Assembly (NCBI GenBank): GCA_963921425.1
Contig: OY992832.1
Span: 32,693,475-32,757,474 of the forward strand
Length of the DNA stretch: 64,000 nucleotides
Reading direction: 5' to 3'
Source of the DNA: Dryas octopetala
Taxonomy: Eukaryota > Streptophyta > Magnoliopsida > Rosales > Rosaceae
The notes beneath the pieces are model-generated. The model saw nothing but the letters and a program-made list of their open reading frames with translations, was not told the origin of the DNA and did no database searches. The number at the start of each line of letters is the position of its first letter. Position 1 is the stretch's first letter. Below, piece after piece: positions 23,133-36,255 of this stretch. A program made the position numbers and the translations under genes.

Positions 23133-23706
23133 TTTGGTCTTGGTTTGCTATCCTCTGCTCCCAATCTGGATATTCAACACCACTTTCTGATTATCATTAT
23201 CAAGAATATTGTATTCATTATTGAGCAACAAAAAGAAAAATTTAAAGCTTGGATTGAGAATTGAGAATTGAGAACTTTAATAAATTTATATCTTTCTGTC
23301 AATTTTTTCATTTTTAGATCTTTCTGTCGATCTGGGTTTGCTATTCTAGATGTGAAATTTCAATTTGGGTTTGTTGTTCCAGATCTAAAATTTTGACCTG
23401 ATTTGTTGTTTCAGATATGAAATATGATTGTCGACGACAAATGGTCGACACATGTTCAACAAATGGTGCTACAGACACTTTAGATGGTGCTGCAGCCAGT
23501 TCATCATATTCATCATTTTTTTTTTCACATTTTTAGTAAAATCAATTTTTTGGTCGACAAAGTGTCGACATGTCAATCATGTGGTGACTAAAAAGGGCAT
23601 TTTTGTTCGAAAAGTAGCCAAAGAGTAAAAAAAGATAAAGCTGGGTGTGGAGGGTTAAAAAAGTTAGAGTTATATTAACAGAGGTTATTTAATGAAGTTT
23701 TCCCTA

Positions 23707-23937
23707 TTTTTAATAGAAACATCTATTTTATAAATTAAAAAAAAAAAAAAAACAGAATTTCACTGTTCTTCCTAAAAATCAATATGTTCTTGCAAATGTT
23801 GAATTTCGAATCTTGATATGTAAATTCTGAAAACAAAAAAAGAAAAAGAGTTTATTTTTAGCTTTGTATGAATAGCTGGTGGATGGTGGGTAAAACCATT
23901 TGAGTTGAATTCTGAAATTGCAAGGTATCTGAACCCC

Positions 23938-23979
<42 letters not shown>

Positions 23980-25456
23980 GGATAGCAGCGAGGCATCCAG
24001 AAAGAGAGAGAAATTCGAGCGCCCTCGCTACAAGATTGAGAGAGATCCAAAAAGAGAGAAAAGGGGAAGAAGGGGGATAGAGGAATCTGTAATGGTTGGG
24101 AAGGACGAGAAGGTGGTTGGGGTAGGTGGGGATGAATCTGCATTTTTTCTTTTGTTCCAGTTCTCCTCATTTGGGTTTATTATCCGAGTTTGCTTGATTA
24201 ATGTTTTTGGTTAATCAACCAACAGAAAATTAATTTTAGTATATGATTTTGGTTGCTTAAACCTAAAATTTAATTAAAATCTAATTTGAGGGTTTAGGTT
24301 TTAATTAAAATCTAACTAAAATAAATAAATAAAATGTAATTTTGATTTGATTAAAATTAATTTAAGTTTGGCTTTGATAACCCAAAAATTTAATATCTAA
24401 TTTTATTAACCAAAAAAGCTTTAATATCTGATTTAGTTGATTAATATTTTTTTAAAAGTTTTTAATTTAACTTAACTGCAAAATATATATTTTCATTAAA
24501 AAAAATTATTTAGAAATGATTTTTTGATTTTGTAGAAAAGATTTAGTTTTTAAATTTAGCCAAGGACAAAATGGGAAATTTAAGAAAAAGAAGTTAATGA
24601 TTTAATAAAAAGCTTATGTAGATGCTAGATTAGCACCATTTGCAAAATATGGGTGGCATTTAGCCAAAATATTTTTATGGGTGATATTTACACACAAGGG
24701 CCATAGTTCGGGTAATAAATGTGCATAACGGCCTTAAAAAATTCACTCTTTTCCTCCACCCATTCTAGCATTTCCTTTTCTTTCATTAATTAATGGGTTA
24801 TTTATAACAATGCCCCTAAACTATATCACTTTACACCCCAAACTTCACTTTGTTTTACTTTACCTTTAAATTTTAATTCGCGTGTCATTTTACCTCAATA
24901 TGTCAACTTTTTCGTCTCCCATGTTAACATGACTTATAAATGAAATTTTTTGGAGTGATATTTCCATCTTCGATTACTGAATTTAGCTTTTTTAGACTTG
25001 TGCTAACAAAAAATACCTCTATTCGCCATTTATAAGAAAATTTAATGGAGTTGACGAATTTGGGTAAAGTAACATACAAATTAAAATTTGGGGTCCATAA
25101 TTTTAAGTCCTTTAATAATAAAAAAATTTTGATGCTGCTTCCTAGCTTTTAAAATCCCTCACAGCACACCTTATACTTTACTCTGAGTATTGATATTAAT
25201 ATTAGAAAATTTTAGTAAAATGACTCCAACTATACCCTTATTTTCAGTGGAGTATCTCGTTTTTGTTGGAATATGCTCTAATGCAAATCATTTTTATAAA
25301 CGTATTGTGTATACTTCTAATATCACGGGTAAACTTGTCTTTTATGTACCATCTTTCATATGCATAATATATCTTTATATATGTGTGTATGCATAAAAGA
25401 GATCCATGATTTTAAGTTGAGAAAATAATATCCTAAAGAAATTGGGACGATGAGAC
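23707..25456. other. AT-rich intergenic stretch
   Basis: No gene is seen. It holds an AG microsatellite at about 23941-23977 and an imperfect inverted repeat at 24866-25092. TGTTGGAATATGCTCTAATG at about 25267 resembles the start of some Copia LTRs, but no partner end was secured. Open frames near 23.8-24.2 kb follow the AG repeat and are not credible proteins. Confidence 0.5.
24866..25092. repeat. Imperfect inverted repeat, possible MITE
   Basis: AAATTTTAATTCGCGTGTCA on the left (about 24876) mirrors TTACATACAAATTAAAATTT-type sequence on the right (about 25067-25092). GTCAACT-type words also lie in both arms. The ends and target duplication were not resolved. Confidence 0.45.
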
Positions 25457-26232
25457 TTACACTACTACAATAATGTAAATAGACAACGGTCAATAGATAA
25501 CGGTTTGTATTTTTTCCATTATCTTAATTTACCACACAACGGTTTTTAAAAAACTGTTATATGAAGGTATAATATCCAATTGTATTTGGTCTTATGAATT
25601 TTTCTAAATTATTAAATACAATAGTATTAGACAAAAACCGTTGTGTTGGACAAGTTACACAAAAATAAAGAATTTGCGGGTGTTCGTATTTGGGAAAAAT
25701 CGGAGGAGCGCGTTAATGAATTAATGAAACATTCATATCGCGCCTTAAGTCAGAGAAGGTCAAAGCCCTTCAGACACACACATCCCTCTGACTTCACCAA
25801 GCTGCCATGGTTCTTCGATCTCACCAGCTCCATCTCACCTCAACTCTATGTCTCTCTCTCTCTCTCTCTCTCTCCAGTCTTAGATCTCATAGAAGGATCC
25901 ATACAAGATCTGGATGAGATCATATCAGAGTTGGAAGCCAAAATAGCTATCATCGCACCTTTCTATCTCTCTCTCGATCTCATCAAAACCCAAAATCAGT
26001 TCTCTCCTTCTCTCTCCACCGCCGGCGACATCATCGGCACTACTCGAATCGTGGTCGAGGTTGGGTGGAACGACGGCCGCCACTTCGGGTCGCTCAAACC
26101 CAGATCCAGAAATATCACGCCCAACGACGAGAAGAGCCAAGCTCGTTGTTGGAGAAGATAAATTCAAGGCTCGTTGCGGACGTTGTCGGTTGGGTTCCAG
26201 TTGGAGAAGAGCCAATTAAGCTCGTTGTTGGT

Positions 26233-26239
26233 TGAAGGT

Positions 26240-26300
<61 letters not shown>
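26233..26300 (+). repeat. CT microsatellite
   Basis: An almost pure run of CT dinucleotides; a similar run lies at 43631-43699 in CACTA-4. Confidence 0.95.
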
Positions 26301-26303
<3 letters not shown>

Positions 26304-26357
26304 TCCCCCTTCCCCTCTATCTGTATTTTCTCATATTTATTGAAAATTAGTGTTAGG

Positions 26358-28991
26358 TGTAACGACCCGACCCAAAATTCAGGAGAAATTTTAATTTTTA
26401 TTCGTTTTGGCCATGTAGAGGCATATTGAGAAATGGATTTGAGAGACTCGTATCTTTTCAAGTTTTTATTCTAAATAGTTTGGGAATTTAATTGAGAAAT
26501 AAAAAGGGTTTTGGGTTAAAAATTTTTATTGGGCTTGACCCAAAGTTGACTTTTAAGATAAAAGGGCTTTTGATTTTGACTTTGGGTCCGTTAGATAGGT
26601 TTTGATCCCACGATTTCATAGACACGTAGCACGCTTAGATCCGAGTTACGGTTTGGGAGATACGGACATGTGAAGTGATGGGCAATTTTGTAAATTTATA
26701 AAAGTGGGTTTTAAAACCCCAAAGGTCCAGAAAATTCTGGACTTTCTCTCTCCTCTCACGCCTCACTCTCTCTCTCCCTGTTATCTCTCCCCGACGCCCC
26801 TCCCTTGACACACTCTCCTCTCCGGCCTGCTTCCCTCGCCGTCCGGCCAGGAGACGGCGACGGCACCACCTCAGCCTCCCCCTTCTCTCTCTCTCCTCCC
26901 CCTTCTCTCTCTCTCTCCCCGCACCCATTTCTCTCTTCTCCTCTGTGCGCGCGACACCGACACTGGAGGACCGCCTCCGGCCACTTTCTCGGCGGCATGA
27001 GACCACCGTCGTGACCCCTGTGAGCCGGCCGTTCCTTTCTGTGCCACCCCTTGCCGGCCCGCCACCCCTGTGCGCAGGAAATCGCCGGAGAAAACTCCCC
27101 CAGCCGCCAGTTTCTCTTGCCGATTCCGGCCATCTTTGAGCTCCGATCAAGAAATTGGTTAGTGGGTTTTCTTCCTTTCTTCATGGGCTTCCAAACCCAT
27201 ATGGTGTTACCTGTCAATTTTGAACAATTGTGATTTTGGAAAATTGGGGTTTAGGGCTCATTTCGGGTTCCTGTCAAATATTCGAAATTTGATGATGTTG
27301 TATGTATTTTTGTACAATTCTCATCCCTAATAATCTTTAATTTAAGTTTAGAACTGATGGTTCGAAGAAATCTTGGAGAATTGATAGTTTTTGAGTATTT
27401 AGGAACTTGATTTTGAGGAATTATGGGTCATTTCGGGTTGGCCTTGTACATTTTGTTTTGGAGTTTATTTTGGACCATTGTCGGGTAATTTATATTCATA
27501 TGAAACCCCAATCGAAGTTTAGAATCGAAAAGGGTGTGGATTTTGGAGAAATTTTGGAAATCAATATTGATGTCACCACTTGAGTGATGACGGCAGTGGC
27601 TCTAACCACCCCGCTATCATATTAATTATCTAGCAGCAATTTAAATGTTTTTTTTTTTAGTTGGTTATCGATTTAGGGTAGGTGGAGGCTGTTCGGGTGA
27701 ACCAAAGTTTATATTGAGATTGAATTTGGACACTTTTTAGATTATGAAGCTATCCTTGGATGATTTTCTTGTTTCAGGCGAGGCGACCGTGGCTCGTGAC
27801 GATCCGGTGGAGGATCGAAACTAGACTTCCCAATTTGTGAGTGGACTTTATTTTTATAAAATTTTATGTTTTTAAATGTCTATGATTTCATTTATTTAAT
27901 GGTGGATTTGTGTTGAGAATTGTTATTTAAAGTTTCTTCAAATGATATCCTTTTAGACTAATGACTTTAAAAAAGTGAGACGTTGTGATTTGAGGAAAGA
28001 TACATGTTTGATGAGTTGGGTTGTTAAAGGGAATTGTGAAAAGAGTATTTAAAAACTGCTGTGTAAATGCACGTGTCGACCAGTCGAGCCTGCTTGTGTT
28101 AAATGCACGGGATTGTGGCCAGGATACGAGCCTGCTCGTGCGGAGTGACCCTCCGTACGAGATTGTGGCCAGGATACGAGCCTGCACGGCGGAGTGACCC
28201 TCCGTACGAGATTGCGGCCAGGATGCGAGCCTGCTCGGCGGAGTGACCCTCCGTACGAGATTGTGGCCAGGATTTGAGCCTGCCCGTGTGTGGGATTGTG
28301 GCCAGGACAATGTTTACAGTACGAGTACAAGTATAAGTGTTTTGAGATATCAGTTTATAAGGATAATTTCAGTTCAGATTTTCTATTTCTCAGCTTGGAA
28401 AGTTTTATTGCTTTTTCAGTATATTGAGGTCTATTGAGATGATTTTCGGAAATGATTTTGAAAATAGTTTTTAAAACTGGGGATTTCAAAGAGTGACGTG
28501 AGATCTTAGAGCTAAGTGTGGTTCTGAAGGTTTTTCTGAAACAGAATGGTTACTTTTGATTTCATTTTTAATAAACTGTCCACTCATTGAGTTATCTCAC
28601 AAGTTATCTTGTTTTGTCTTAAATTGTCCCCCCAGGTAGTAGCTTTGGTGGAGGTCGAGCCAGTAACGTCGAGGCGTCTGTGTCCATCTTCCGACTCGGA
28701 CCCTGTAGGCACTATTTAATTTTTGTAGAAATTCCTTGTAATAGAATAGAGACTCTGATAACTACTTTAAATATTAAGTTCATATCTCTGTGAAATTGTT
28801 GGGTCTGAGACCCTTTTGGTTGTGGTAAAGGTGGTTGCTGTTTTAGAAGTGCTTTTTAACAGGTTTGAAATTTCGGGGTTAGTCCATTTTCAGGGGAGGT
28901 TCTGTCGAATTTTCAGTAGAATTTTCCTTGATTTTGGATTCTCGCAGGACCTCTCCGGGTTTCAGGGTGGAATCTGGGGGCGGTCCTGTCA
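26358..28991 (+). mobile_element. Solo LTR of a Gypsy element (2634 bp)
   Basis: It starts TGTAACGACCCGACCC and ends GGGCGGTCCTGTCA, with the 5-bp target duplication TTAGG at 26353-26357 and 28992-28996. No primer site or internal region is attached. The terminal style (TGTAACGACCC... ending in TGTCA) suits chromovirus-like Tekay/Del Gypsy LTRs, but that lineage is an inference. It is related to the inverted solo LTR at 37686-40641. Confidence 0.85.
28111..28307 (+). repeat. 49-bp tandem repeat inside the solo LTR
   Basis: GATTGTGGCCAGGA recurs at 28111, 28161, 28210, 28259 and 28294, mostly with a 49-base period and with CCTCCGTACGA in each unit. The sister LTR has a related array at 38451-38580 with the same period. 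Confidence 0.9.
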
Positions 28992-29190
28992 TTAGGGTTT
29001 GTAATTTAGGGTTTTCTTTAATTATTATGTTTTTTCTTTTTGCTTTTTGTTTCTATTTCTTCAATTTGAACTCCTCTCTGGAAAAAAAAAATGTTTGCAT
29101 ATCTTCACAAGGTTATTGAACAATATTCGACACTTCAAGGAAATAAAGAAGACCATACTGGTACATGTTGTTAGTTTAGCTCTCTAAATA

Positions 29191-32100
29191 CACTACTACA
29201 AAAAAGGCCTTTAATATCACTAGATACATATCGATTTTTTGAAAAATCGATATCGTAAAAATTTTAATATCGATTGAGGTTTTTGATGATATGTAAAGTA
29301 GATAACATATCACCACTTTTTTTTAAATGATATCTAATGTAACCCTTTTTCAGTAGATAAGGGTTAAACCGATATGTAATGTTACCTGAACCGGTCTTTT
29401 CCTCCAACTTAAAATTTTTTTGGTACCCTCTTTCACTCATCTCGACTCTAACTCTTAGACCCTCCCTCCCGAGCTCTCTCTCTCTCTCTCTCACCGCGCC
29501 TCCTCACCAATCGAACTGCCACCGTCCAACAGCGATGGCTGGCGAGACCACCGGCCATATCTTCCTCTCTTTTTCCTTTCCCTTCCCTAACCTAACCCAG
29601 GCAGAGCCAAAGGTCTACTCATGCGAAGCGATCTCCTAATTCCAGTGGTGTCGCGGCCTAACTCCGACCGCAATGGGTTCCTCTCGTTGAGCTGAATTGA
29701 TCCATGGCCTCCCTTTTCTTCGACAACCACGCACGGTAGAATTTTGAAGCTTGAAAGGTCGCGACCTTCTCTGTTCGATTCTGGCAACTTCAGCGGTGGG
29801 TGGCAGCGGTTCGATAGGGGTTCTTCTCCTGTCAACTTGAGCTCTCTATTGGTGTGGGTAATTGAACCGAATTAAGGTTAGGGTTCCTCTTTCTCTTGGT
29901 CTCTGTCTCCCTTTCACTGTGTTTAAATTATAATGAATTTAGGGTTTGGGTGCTTCCTCAAATTTAGGGTTTTCTTTATACTTGTCTTGGGTTTTTCATA
30001 AATTTTTGGAGAATTCAGCTTTAGGATATAACTTCAAGGTTTAGAACGTGGAGGATATATGTGTTGAAGCAACAAATAGAAAAATTTGAGGTGGGAGTTC
30101 TGATTATATATGTGTATAAATTATGTATTTTGATTACACTTTATCCTAGAAATCTGCTTCGATTACTCAGTTCATTTGGACATTTCTTGTGTTCTCAATT
30201 TCCATATTCACATTTTTCAAATTTTGTGCTCTTTGAAATCTGTTACTAAATGGATTATGGAAGTCAAAAAAATCTTTGTTACTCTTTGAAAAATGATTGG
30301 ATTTTGATCTGAAACTACAACCAGAGTACTTGACCCACCATCAATGCTTTGCTTTTGATGATTTGCATTACAAAGTATTGAGCTGTAATATATATCTTTG
30401 ATGAATTATTCAGCTTTATTATTGTTGATGATATGTATCTCCTTGTTTTTTAATTGGTTGGTTTAGTTGTAAAAGTTGAGCTCCTTGTTCAATTTGTTGA
30501 TCGTTTCATTTGTGGAAATTCAATCTATATGATGAAAATTGATTAGTTTAATTTGATGGTTCGTCAGACTTTGTGAAGCTACGTTTATGTGAACCATGAT
30601 TTCCCTATGTATCAGCATCACCTTTGAATATGAATCAAATAATTGAATGATTTCCCTATGTATACAGATTCAAATTCAAATACACAATAAATTGTGACTT
30701 TAGTTTTAATTTGTTTAGGTGTCTTGCTTATAGGTCCCACACATAAACCAGCTATATTCTTGGTATTGCGGCCTCGCCTGCGTTCTGATGATTTTTAGGA
30801 CCATTGGCATTAACAACTACGATATTCAGACATTGGCAGAACTATGTTGCACAACTAGGTGTTCCCTTCTTTACAAAGTCAAAACTTAAGTTCCTTCTGT
30901 TATATACTTTCCCTTATGATTATTGTTCTTTATAAATTAATTTATGTTTTATAGGATTATGAGTTCAGAGCTTGGTGAAGATAGAAACTGTAGAAGAATG
31001 AAAGTGCTTCCTTGATCTAGTGTTGAAAATACTAGATTAGTATTTGTATGACTAGATTAATTTACTCTTTCCTAAATGCTATTTTTTAATGAAGGTCATG
31101 CTATAGCTGGTCCTATTACAGAAATCTTGTATTGTTTGTATAAATGAATACTTCTTGTGAAGTTGGAATAGGTATGTAGTGCCATATGAATGCTTGATAG
31201 CTTAAAGTTGCACTTAGGTTTATGCTTGATACTTAAGGTCAAATATTCAATATAAGTTTATGTGAAACGTTTTTGATATATCTGACTGAATACTGACATC
31301 TCGTTTGCAGCATTTGGACTGTTGATCTAGCTTATTTATTACAGAAGTTCTCTATTAGTTTTTCTTACTACACTGTGACATTTGGAGCAAACCCAAATTA
31401 TTCTGGCGACTTGGCGAGACATTTTACAAGGTGATTCCCTGTTATTCAGATAGAGGCTGTTTGCTATTGATCTAGACCATACTGGCTGTTTGCAAGTTTC
31501 ACAATGCAATTCTCACCCTGATGGTTCTATTAATTATAGACTGCATATATCATATGACATGAAAAGTCAAGTACTCTGATGATTTCTAAATGGACTATGG
31601 CAGTCAAAAAAAATCTTTGAAGGTGCAAGTGGCCATAACATGTTCCTCAGTTAAAAAAATCTTTGAATGTCAATGCATATGCACATATTAGCTCATTTGG
31701 TTGTTGGATGGTATTTTTATTTTAAATAATTGGTCTTGATGGTCTGGTTATCATTACTAATGTATTTAATTTTAGAGTAATCAATATTTAATTTTGTAGA
31801 TTATTTGGTGAATTGGTCTCAGTCCTAGTGATAAATGGAATTGGACTCCAATATCTGAGCATTAAGTTTCTTATTTCTCCACTTTAATGGACTCTTTTCT
31901 CACTTCCTTCCTCTCCCTCTCCCCCTTTTTTTGTTTGCAGTTTTCAGAACTAATTGGTTTAGACTAGGAGCTATGAATACTAATTGGGCCATGGCGAGAT
32001 CGATTCATGGAGTTGGTATTGTATATGTTATCATTTTTGGTTTATTTATGTAGTTATGAACATTAAAGGAGGTATTTTAAGGAGTGTATGTTGTTTCCCA

Positions 32101-33954
32101 CTTTTGCAGGTTATATATTATGTGATAACACTGATTTCTAGGAAAATGCTTGTCTTGCTGGTCTGGTGAGTACTAATGCATTCAGGTTCTTATAAAAGGG
32201 TTTATTGGGATTGTTGGGTTTTAGTTTTGTTGGTTCCTCCTTTTGAGCAAAATTTGATGTTTGTTTCCTTTTTACAATCTATTGTACTTATTTAGTTGCT
32301 TTCTTCTCTTTTTTAATTTTAATGTCTTCTTTTGCAATGAACTAGTCTTAATCTGAAAAAGGTTATGATTTATGAGTAATTTTTGAGTGTTTGATCACTT
32401 TGATATCATTATTATCTTCTCTATGAGAACTCTGTCAAGCTTCACAAAAACATAAGTTGTTTATAAATCTGCAGTATTTTGAAGTTGTCCCACAAATGGA
32501 GAAGCAGACGCACTTGGACCAGATCCTTAGATGCCGGGAACAAGGTTCTAAGGTCATTGTTTTTTGTTCCACAGAGAGCTTGTGGTTGCAGACACTATTG
32601 GGGCTGCTGCAATTCATGGGGACAAGTCTCAACATGAGAGAGACTTGGTTCTACATGAGTTCTGTTGCGGAAAGTCCCCAGTATTATTAGCTGCCACTGA
32701 TGATGCTGCTTGCCAGATTGACATCAAAGATATAAGGTTAAGCTCATGTCATCGCACTTTCTTTTCTTCTTTTTTCCCCTAAGTTTTCATGCTCAACTTA
32801 TTAATGAAAAACTAACAGCGACTCACTGGAACAAATATCAAGAGTGGTAAGAGATTAACTATGATTTTTCATGTTACAGGGTGGTGATTAACTATGATTT
32901 CCCTAATGTGGTTGAGGACTACGTTTACCGAGTTGAAAGAAATGGGGTGTTGTACAACTCTTTCTTTGAGCATGATTGGAAATATGCAGCTAATTTGATA
33001 CAAGTTCTGGAGCGAGCTAAGCATCTGATGCCCCCAGGGTACGTTAGCCATTTTGTGGTATTTAGATGGCCAAGCCAATTTTTTGTAAAGGAAGAACAAG
33101 TGCATGCAGATTTTAGAACAATGTAGTCAAATGTTAGGAGAATTGCTGCCATGCCAATATTTTGAAAGTGTAGGCAGCTTTGAATTGGAACAATTGATAG
33201 GGGTTATGAAATATTGATCATGGCTGTGACTATTGTTTTTGTGGGATTAATTTGTAATCCTTTTATTTTGTACTTAATTGAAATGTATGGATCAATGGAA
33301 TGCATTTTTGTACTTGGAATGTTTGGATGAAAGGAAAATTTGAAAATGCACCAATTTCAAGTCACACATTTGTGTACTTGCATGGTCAGGGCATTTATAT
33401 GAGTTTTTGCACAAAAAAAAAAAAAAAATTTATTTCACACCAACCTTACAGATCACTTTTTTCGGAGTTTTTAATATCAGTTCTATTAAAAAACTGATAT
33501 ATAAAGACGGGTTTAACATCTGTTAATAACTGAGAACCGATATCAAAGTTAGTTTGTATATCAGTTTAATAGGTAATGCGATATATAAAAATGAGTTTAA
33601 CATCAATTAATAATTGACCACTGATATGAAAGTTAGTTTAGATATCAGTTTCATAAGTAATGCGATATATAAAAATGATTTAATATTGGTTATTTACTGA
33701 AAACCAGTATCAAAGTCCATTTAGATATCAATTTAAAATACAAAAACGATATTTAAAATACGTTTAGATATCAGTTTGAGATGTTTGGATATCAGTTTTT
33801 TCAAACATTCTGATATTAAAACATGGAATAGATATTGGTGTTACACTGATATCTATTTTAGGGGTAGAATATATATCACCCCTGGAAATATCGTATTTTC
33901 ACCCTGATAGATATCAGTGGATCACCGATATTAAAGGCCTTTTTTGTAGTAGTG
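29191..33954. mobile_element. CACTA-3, En/Spm-type transposon nested in CACTA-2 (4.8 kb)
   Basis: The ends are mirror images over at least 20 bp (CACTACTACAAAAAAGGCCT at both). The target duplication is ATA at 29188-29190 and 33955-33957. Subterminal regions are packed with GATATC/ATCGAT-type repeats, especially 33480-33930; this differs from CACTA-1/-2 and matches CACTA-4. It carries a DEAD-box helicase fragment at 32475-33038. The 29.4-32.4 kb interior has a CT-rich leader-like block near 29460-29560 and otherwise nothing I can assign. No transposase is seen. Confidence 0.93.
32475..33038 (+). pseudogene. Captured DEAD-box RNA helicase fragment (two exons)
   Basis: Exon pieces at 32475-32736 and 32880-33038, with AG acceptors and GT donors, match the second RecA-like domain of plant DEAD-box helicases of the RH14/RH46 type. 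Recognisable words are [60 protein letters not shown] and WKYAANLIQVLE. Key motifs have decayed: the usual ATDVAARGLD reads [10 protein letters not shown], and HRIGRTGRAG reads YRVERNGV. About ten codons plus the frame are lost after FCSTESLW near 32578. The DEAD box and N-terminal domain are absent. It sits inside CACTA-3, so it is a transduplicated piece and not a working helicase. Confidence 0.88.
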
Positions 33955-34025
33955 ATAGTTGCTTTGATGATATAATAAAAGAAATACTGCAAGTGCGCAT
34001 CTTTCATGATGTTTATTATGAACAG

Positions 34026-34304
34026 GTATAAATAATGTCTGCAATGACCTTTTGTCCAACCCATATTGGAATGCTAGCTATAGGTTCTTACAGCAAGACT
34101 ACTGCAATATATAGAGAATACAATATGAAATTCTTATATGTATTACATGGTCATGAAGGTGGGATTACACATGTAAGTCAGCGTTCCTTTTTCCTTCATT
34201 TGACCGGCCTTGATCATAACTCCATATATGACCCAAAGCATTTTTCTCTCAAGTCCAGTTCTCAAAGGATGAAAATATATTATTTATATACTAGAGGCCA
34301 GAAG
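34026..34304 (+). pseudogene. Captured WRAP53/TCAB1-like WD40 fragment (two exons)
   Basis: The first exon piece (34026-34172) reads MSAMTFCPTHIGMLAIGSYS, then YVLHGHEGGITHV. This resembles the WD40 propeller of WRAP53/TCAB1, the Cajal-body RNA-binding factor (compare HQGGITH in the animal protein). The second piece (34253-34304) has QFSKDEN and, in a shifted frame, YLYTRGQK, which corresponds to the family's FSKDGNYLYTGGRK. The frame is therefore lost by a one-base change, and the acceptor before it is altered. The fragment lies in CACTA-2's own sequence, just right of CACTA-3. Confidence 0.78.
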
Positions 34305-34396
34305 GTAAAATGCTTTACATGTTCTATTTTTTTTGGCATTGGTTTGATTTTTGGAAATGCAGTAAACAAGTTGTATGTAACAACTGTTAGTTTATG

Positions 34397-34427
<31 letters not shown>

Positions 34428-36255
34428 AGCCATAATTTATTTCTCTTGGAATATTTTTGACGTATTCTATTAGATTAGCATATATATGACTTTTTCTTTC
34501 TACTCTAAACATGTTTGATATTGGCTTACTAAATTTACTTGAAGGATTCATATATATATATATATATATATATAACTCAAGATATTATGTTTTTGTATCT
34601 TTTTTTGTTTCCTTTGTTTCAGGTTGTTGGCTTTGAGCTAGGGGGATGTTCCGAAGGAAGATGCAAAAAGAGTCGCGAAATCAACTTTCCAGCATTTTGG
34701 TAGGCTGACATACTTATGAATGTTGCAGCTAGAAATTTTCTTGCATCAGTAGAGGATCTATCCTCTAATGGATTTCAGACAGGTTTAATGTTGTAACTGT
34801 CTTTATAATATGTTTGCACATATGAAATTGTTGTACATGATAAGATTTTGACCCAAAACATGATTGATTTTATTTCTTCCCTGCAGTTATGGATATTGAT
34901 ATGTCTATATGATATGTTTGATCTATCCTTTAATGGATTTCAGACAAGTCCATTATCCTTATGTTTGCATGTATATATGCCTATATGATATGTCTAACTA
35001 CTTTACTCATTTTACCATGGTTCCTTTACAAGATGAGGTTGATGCTAAGGTTATTGTAGCTGGTCTTTCAACAACCTATAGTCAGAAAATTCACAGTCAA
35101 TTGATATGTGTTTATTGTACCAAATGATGCATGCTTTGATAGGACAACAACAAAGGTCTAATAAAATTTATGTTTTATCTTCTCCTGTTAGAATGTATTT
35201 ATAATTCTCTATTATGTTGAAGGTGTTTTTCTTTTGGAATAGATTATACATGAATATAAATTTGTTTGTCACTCTTAATTGTGTAGGCTTATAGGTTTAT
35301 ATGTTTACACTAGGTATTGGAACAAATTAATAATTATTGTAGCGTTTCCTTCGAGGATTCATGTAGAAGGAAAATGAAAACTGATGAACTTACAATTAGA
35401 TAGAAGGAAAAATTGAACTCCAGTTACAATAATTTGTTCCATATATGCTTTAAACTCTAGTTAGGTGATTGTCATTTTTTCACAACTTCTTCATTTACAT
35501 CTCTTGCATTTTTTAATCAGTCAAATTTTGAAGGGTGATAAGATTATATAATTTTTTTTAGGTCCTCCAAGCAGAGTATATATAGTTATTTCAGTTCACT
35601 TGCACATATATAGCTTTGGATTTGGCTCAAACACAGGTCATATCCCTTTTAATGTTAAATATTGATATAATTTTGAATGAGCACTAGGGTGTTTTTAATC
35701 TAAAATCTGATTTTGAGATTTGATGTTTTTGTCTTATATAATTATTTTTGTTAGTATTTGTAGAGTTTGGTTGTGATTACTTTAATTTTCAATTGTTTTG
35801 GGTTTATATGATTGTCATTGTGCATTACTTTGTCCATATAGCGTTGCATATTTCAGAGTCGGAAGTGGACCAGCACTGCACTTGGCAGCCAAACTGCCAA
35901 GCTGAGGGGACTAACATAAAATACTTTTCTTAATTGTTACTTTTCTTTTTTTAACTGCAAGATTGACTATGAGAGAAAAGGTCAAGGTTGGGACAAGATC
36001 AGGCAGGCTTCTCCGGATGATTGGAAGAGAAATTTAGCTACCATAGTGTAGCACGTGGTCTACTTATTCAAGTGAACAAGATCTTCTTCAGCAAGTAAGT
36101 CTCTTCTTCTATTTTTTTTTTTTTCAAATTTTTGCTTTTTCCATATTTGGTGGAATTTATGGTTGAATCAGTATTTTGGTTGTTCAAAATGTTGTTTCCT
36201 TTTGTTTAGTCTTGGTTGCTCAGCTTCATGTTAACAGAAAACTGAGTTCGCCGCT

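Larger units (their letters stand above)
10862..23706. mobile_element. Possible Mutator-like inverted-repeat element, outermost layer of a nest
   Basis: About 110 bp at 10862-10975 (TAGGGAAATTTTATTAAATA...) matches, in inverted orientation and with differences, about 120 bp at 23580-23706 (reverse complement TAGGGAAAACTTCATTAAAT...). Both arms share AATAACC, AACTCTAACTTTT-like and CTTTATCTTTTTT words. Without the hAT element inserted at 11099-22814 the element would be about 1.1 kb. I could not find a convincing 9-bp target duplication, so the class is a guess from arm length and layout. Confidence 0.4.

Noticed and set aside
26635-27217. Several overlapping frames of 60-171 codons on both strands
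   Set aside because: They lie in the C/T- and G/C-rich part of a solo LTR and overlap each other; none has a recognisable domain.
28111-28307. Regularly spaced repeats that might suggest a CRISPR array
   Set aside because: The whole 49-bp unit is repeated with no unique spacers, and it lies within a plant LTR.
27927-28330. Open frames of 127 and 93 codons with repeated WPQSRTEGHS words
   Set aside because: They are translations of the 49-bp tandem repeat, not a repeat protein.
32869-33152. Minus-strand frames over the helicase fragment
   Set aside because: Shadows of the plus-strand helicase exons, which match a known family.
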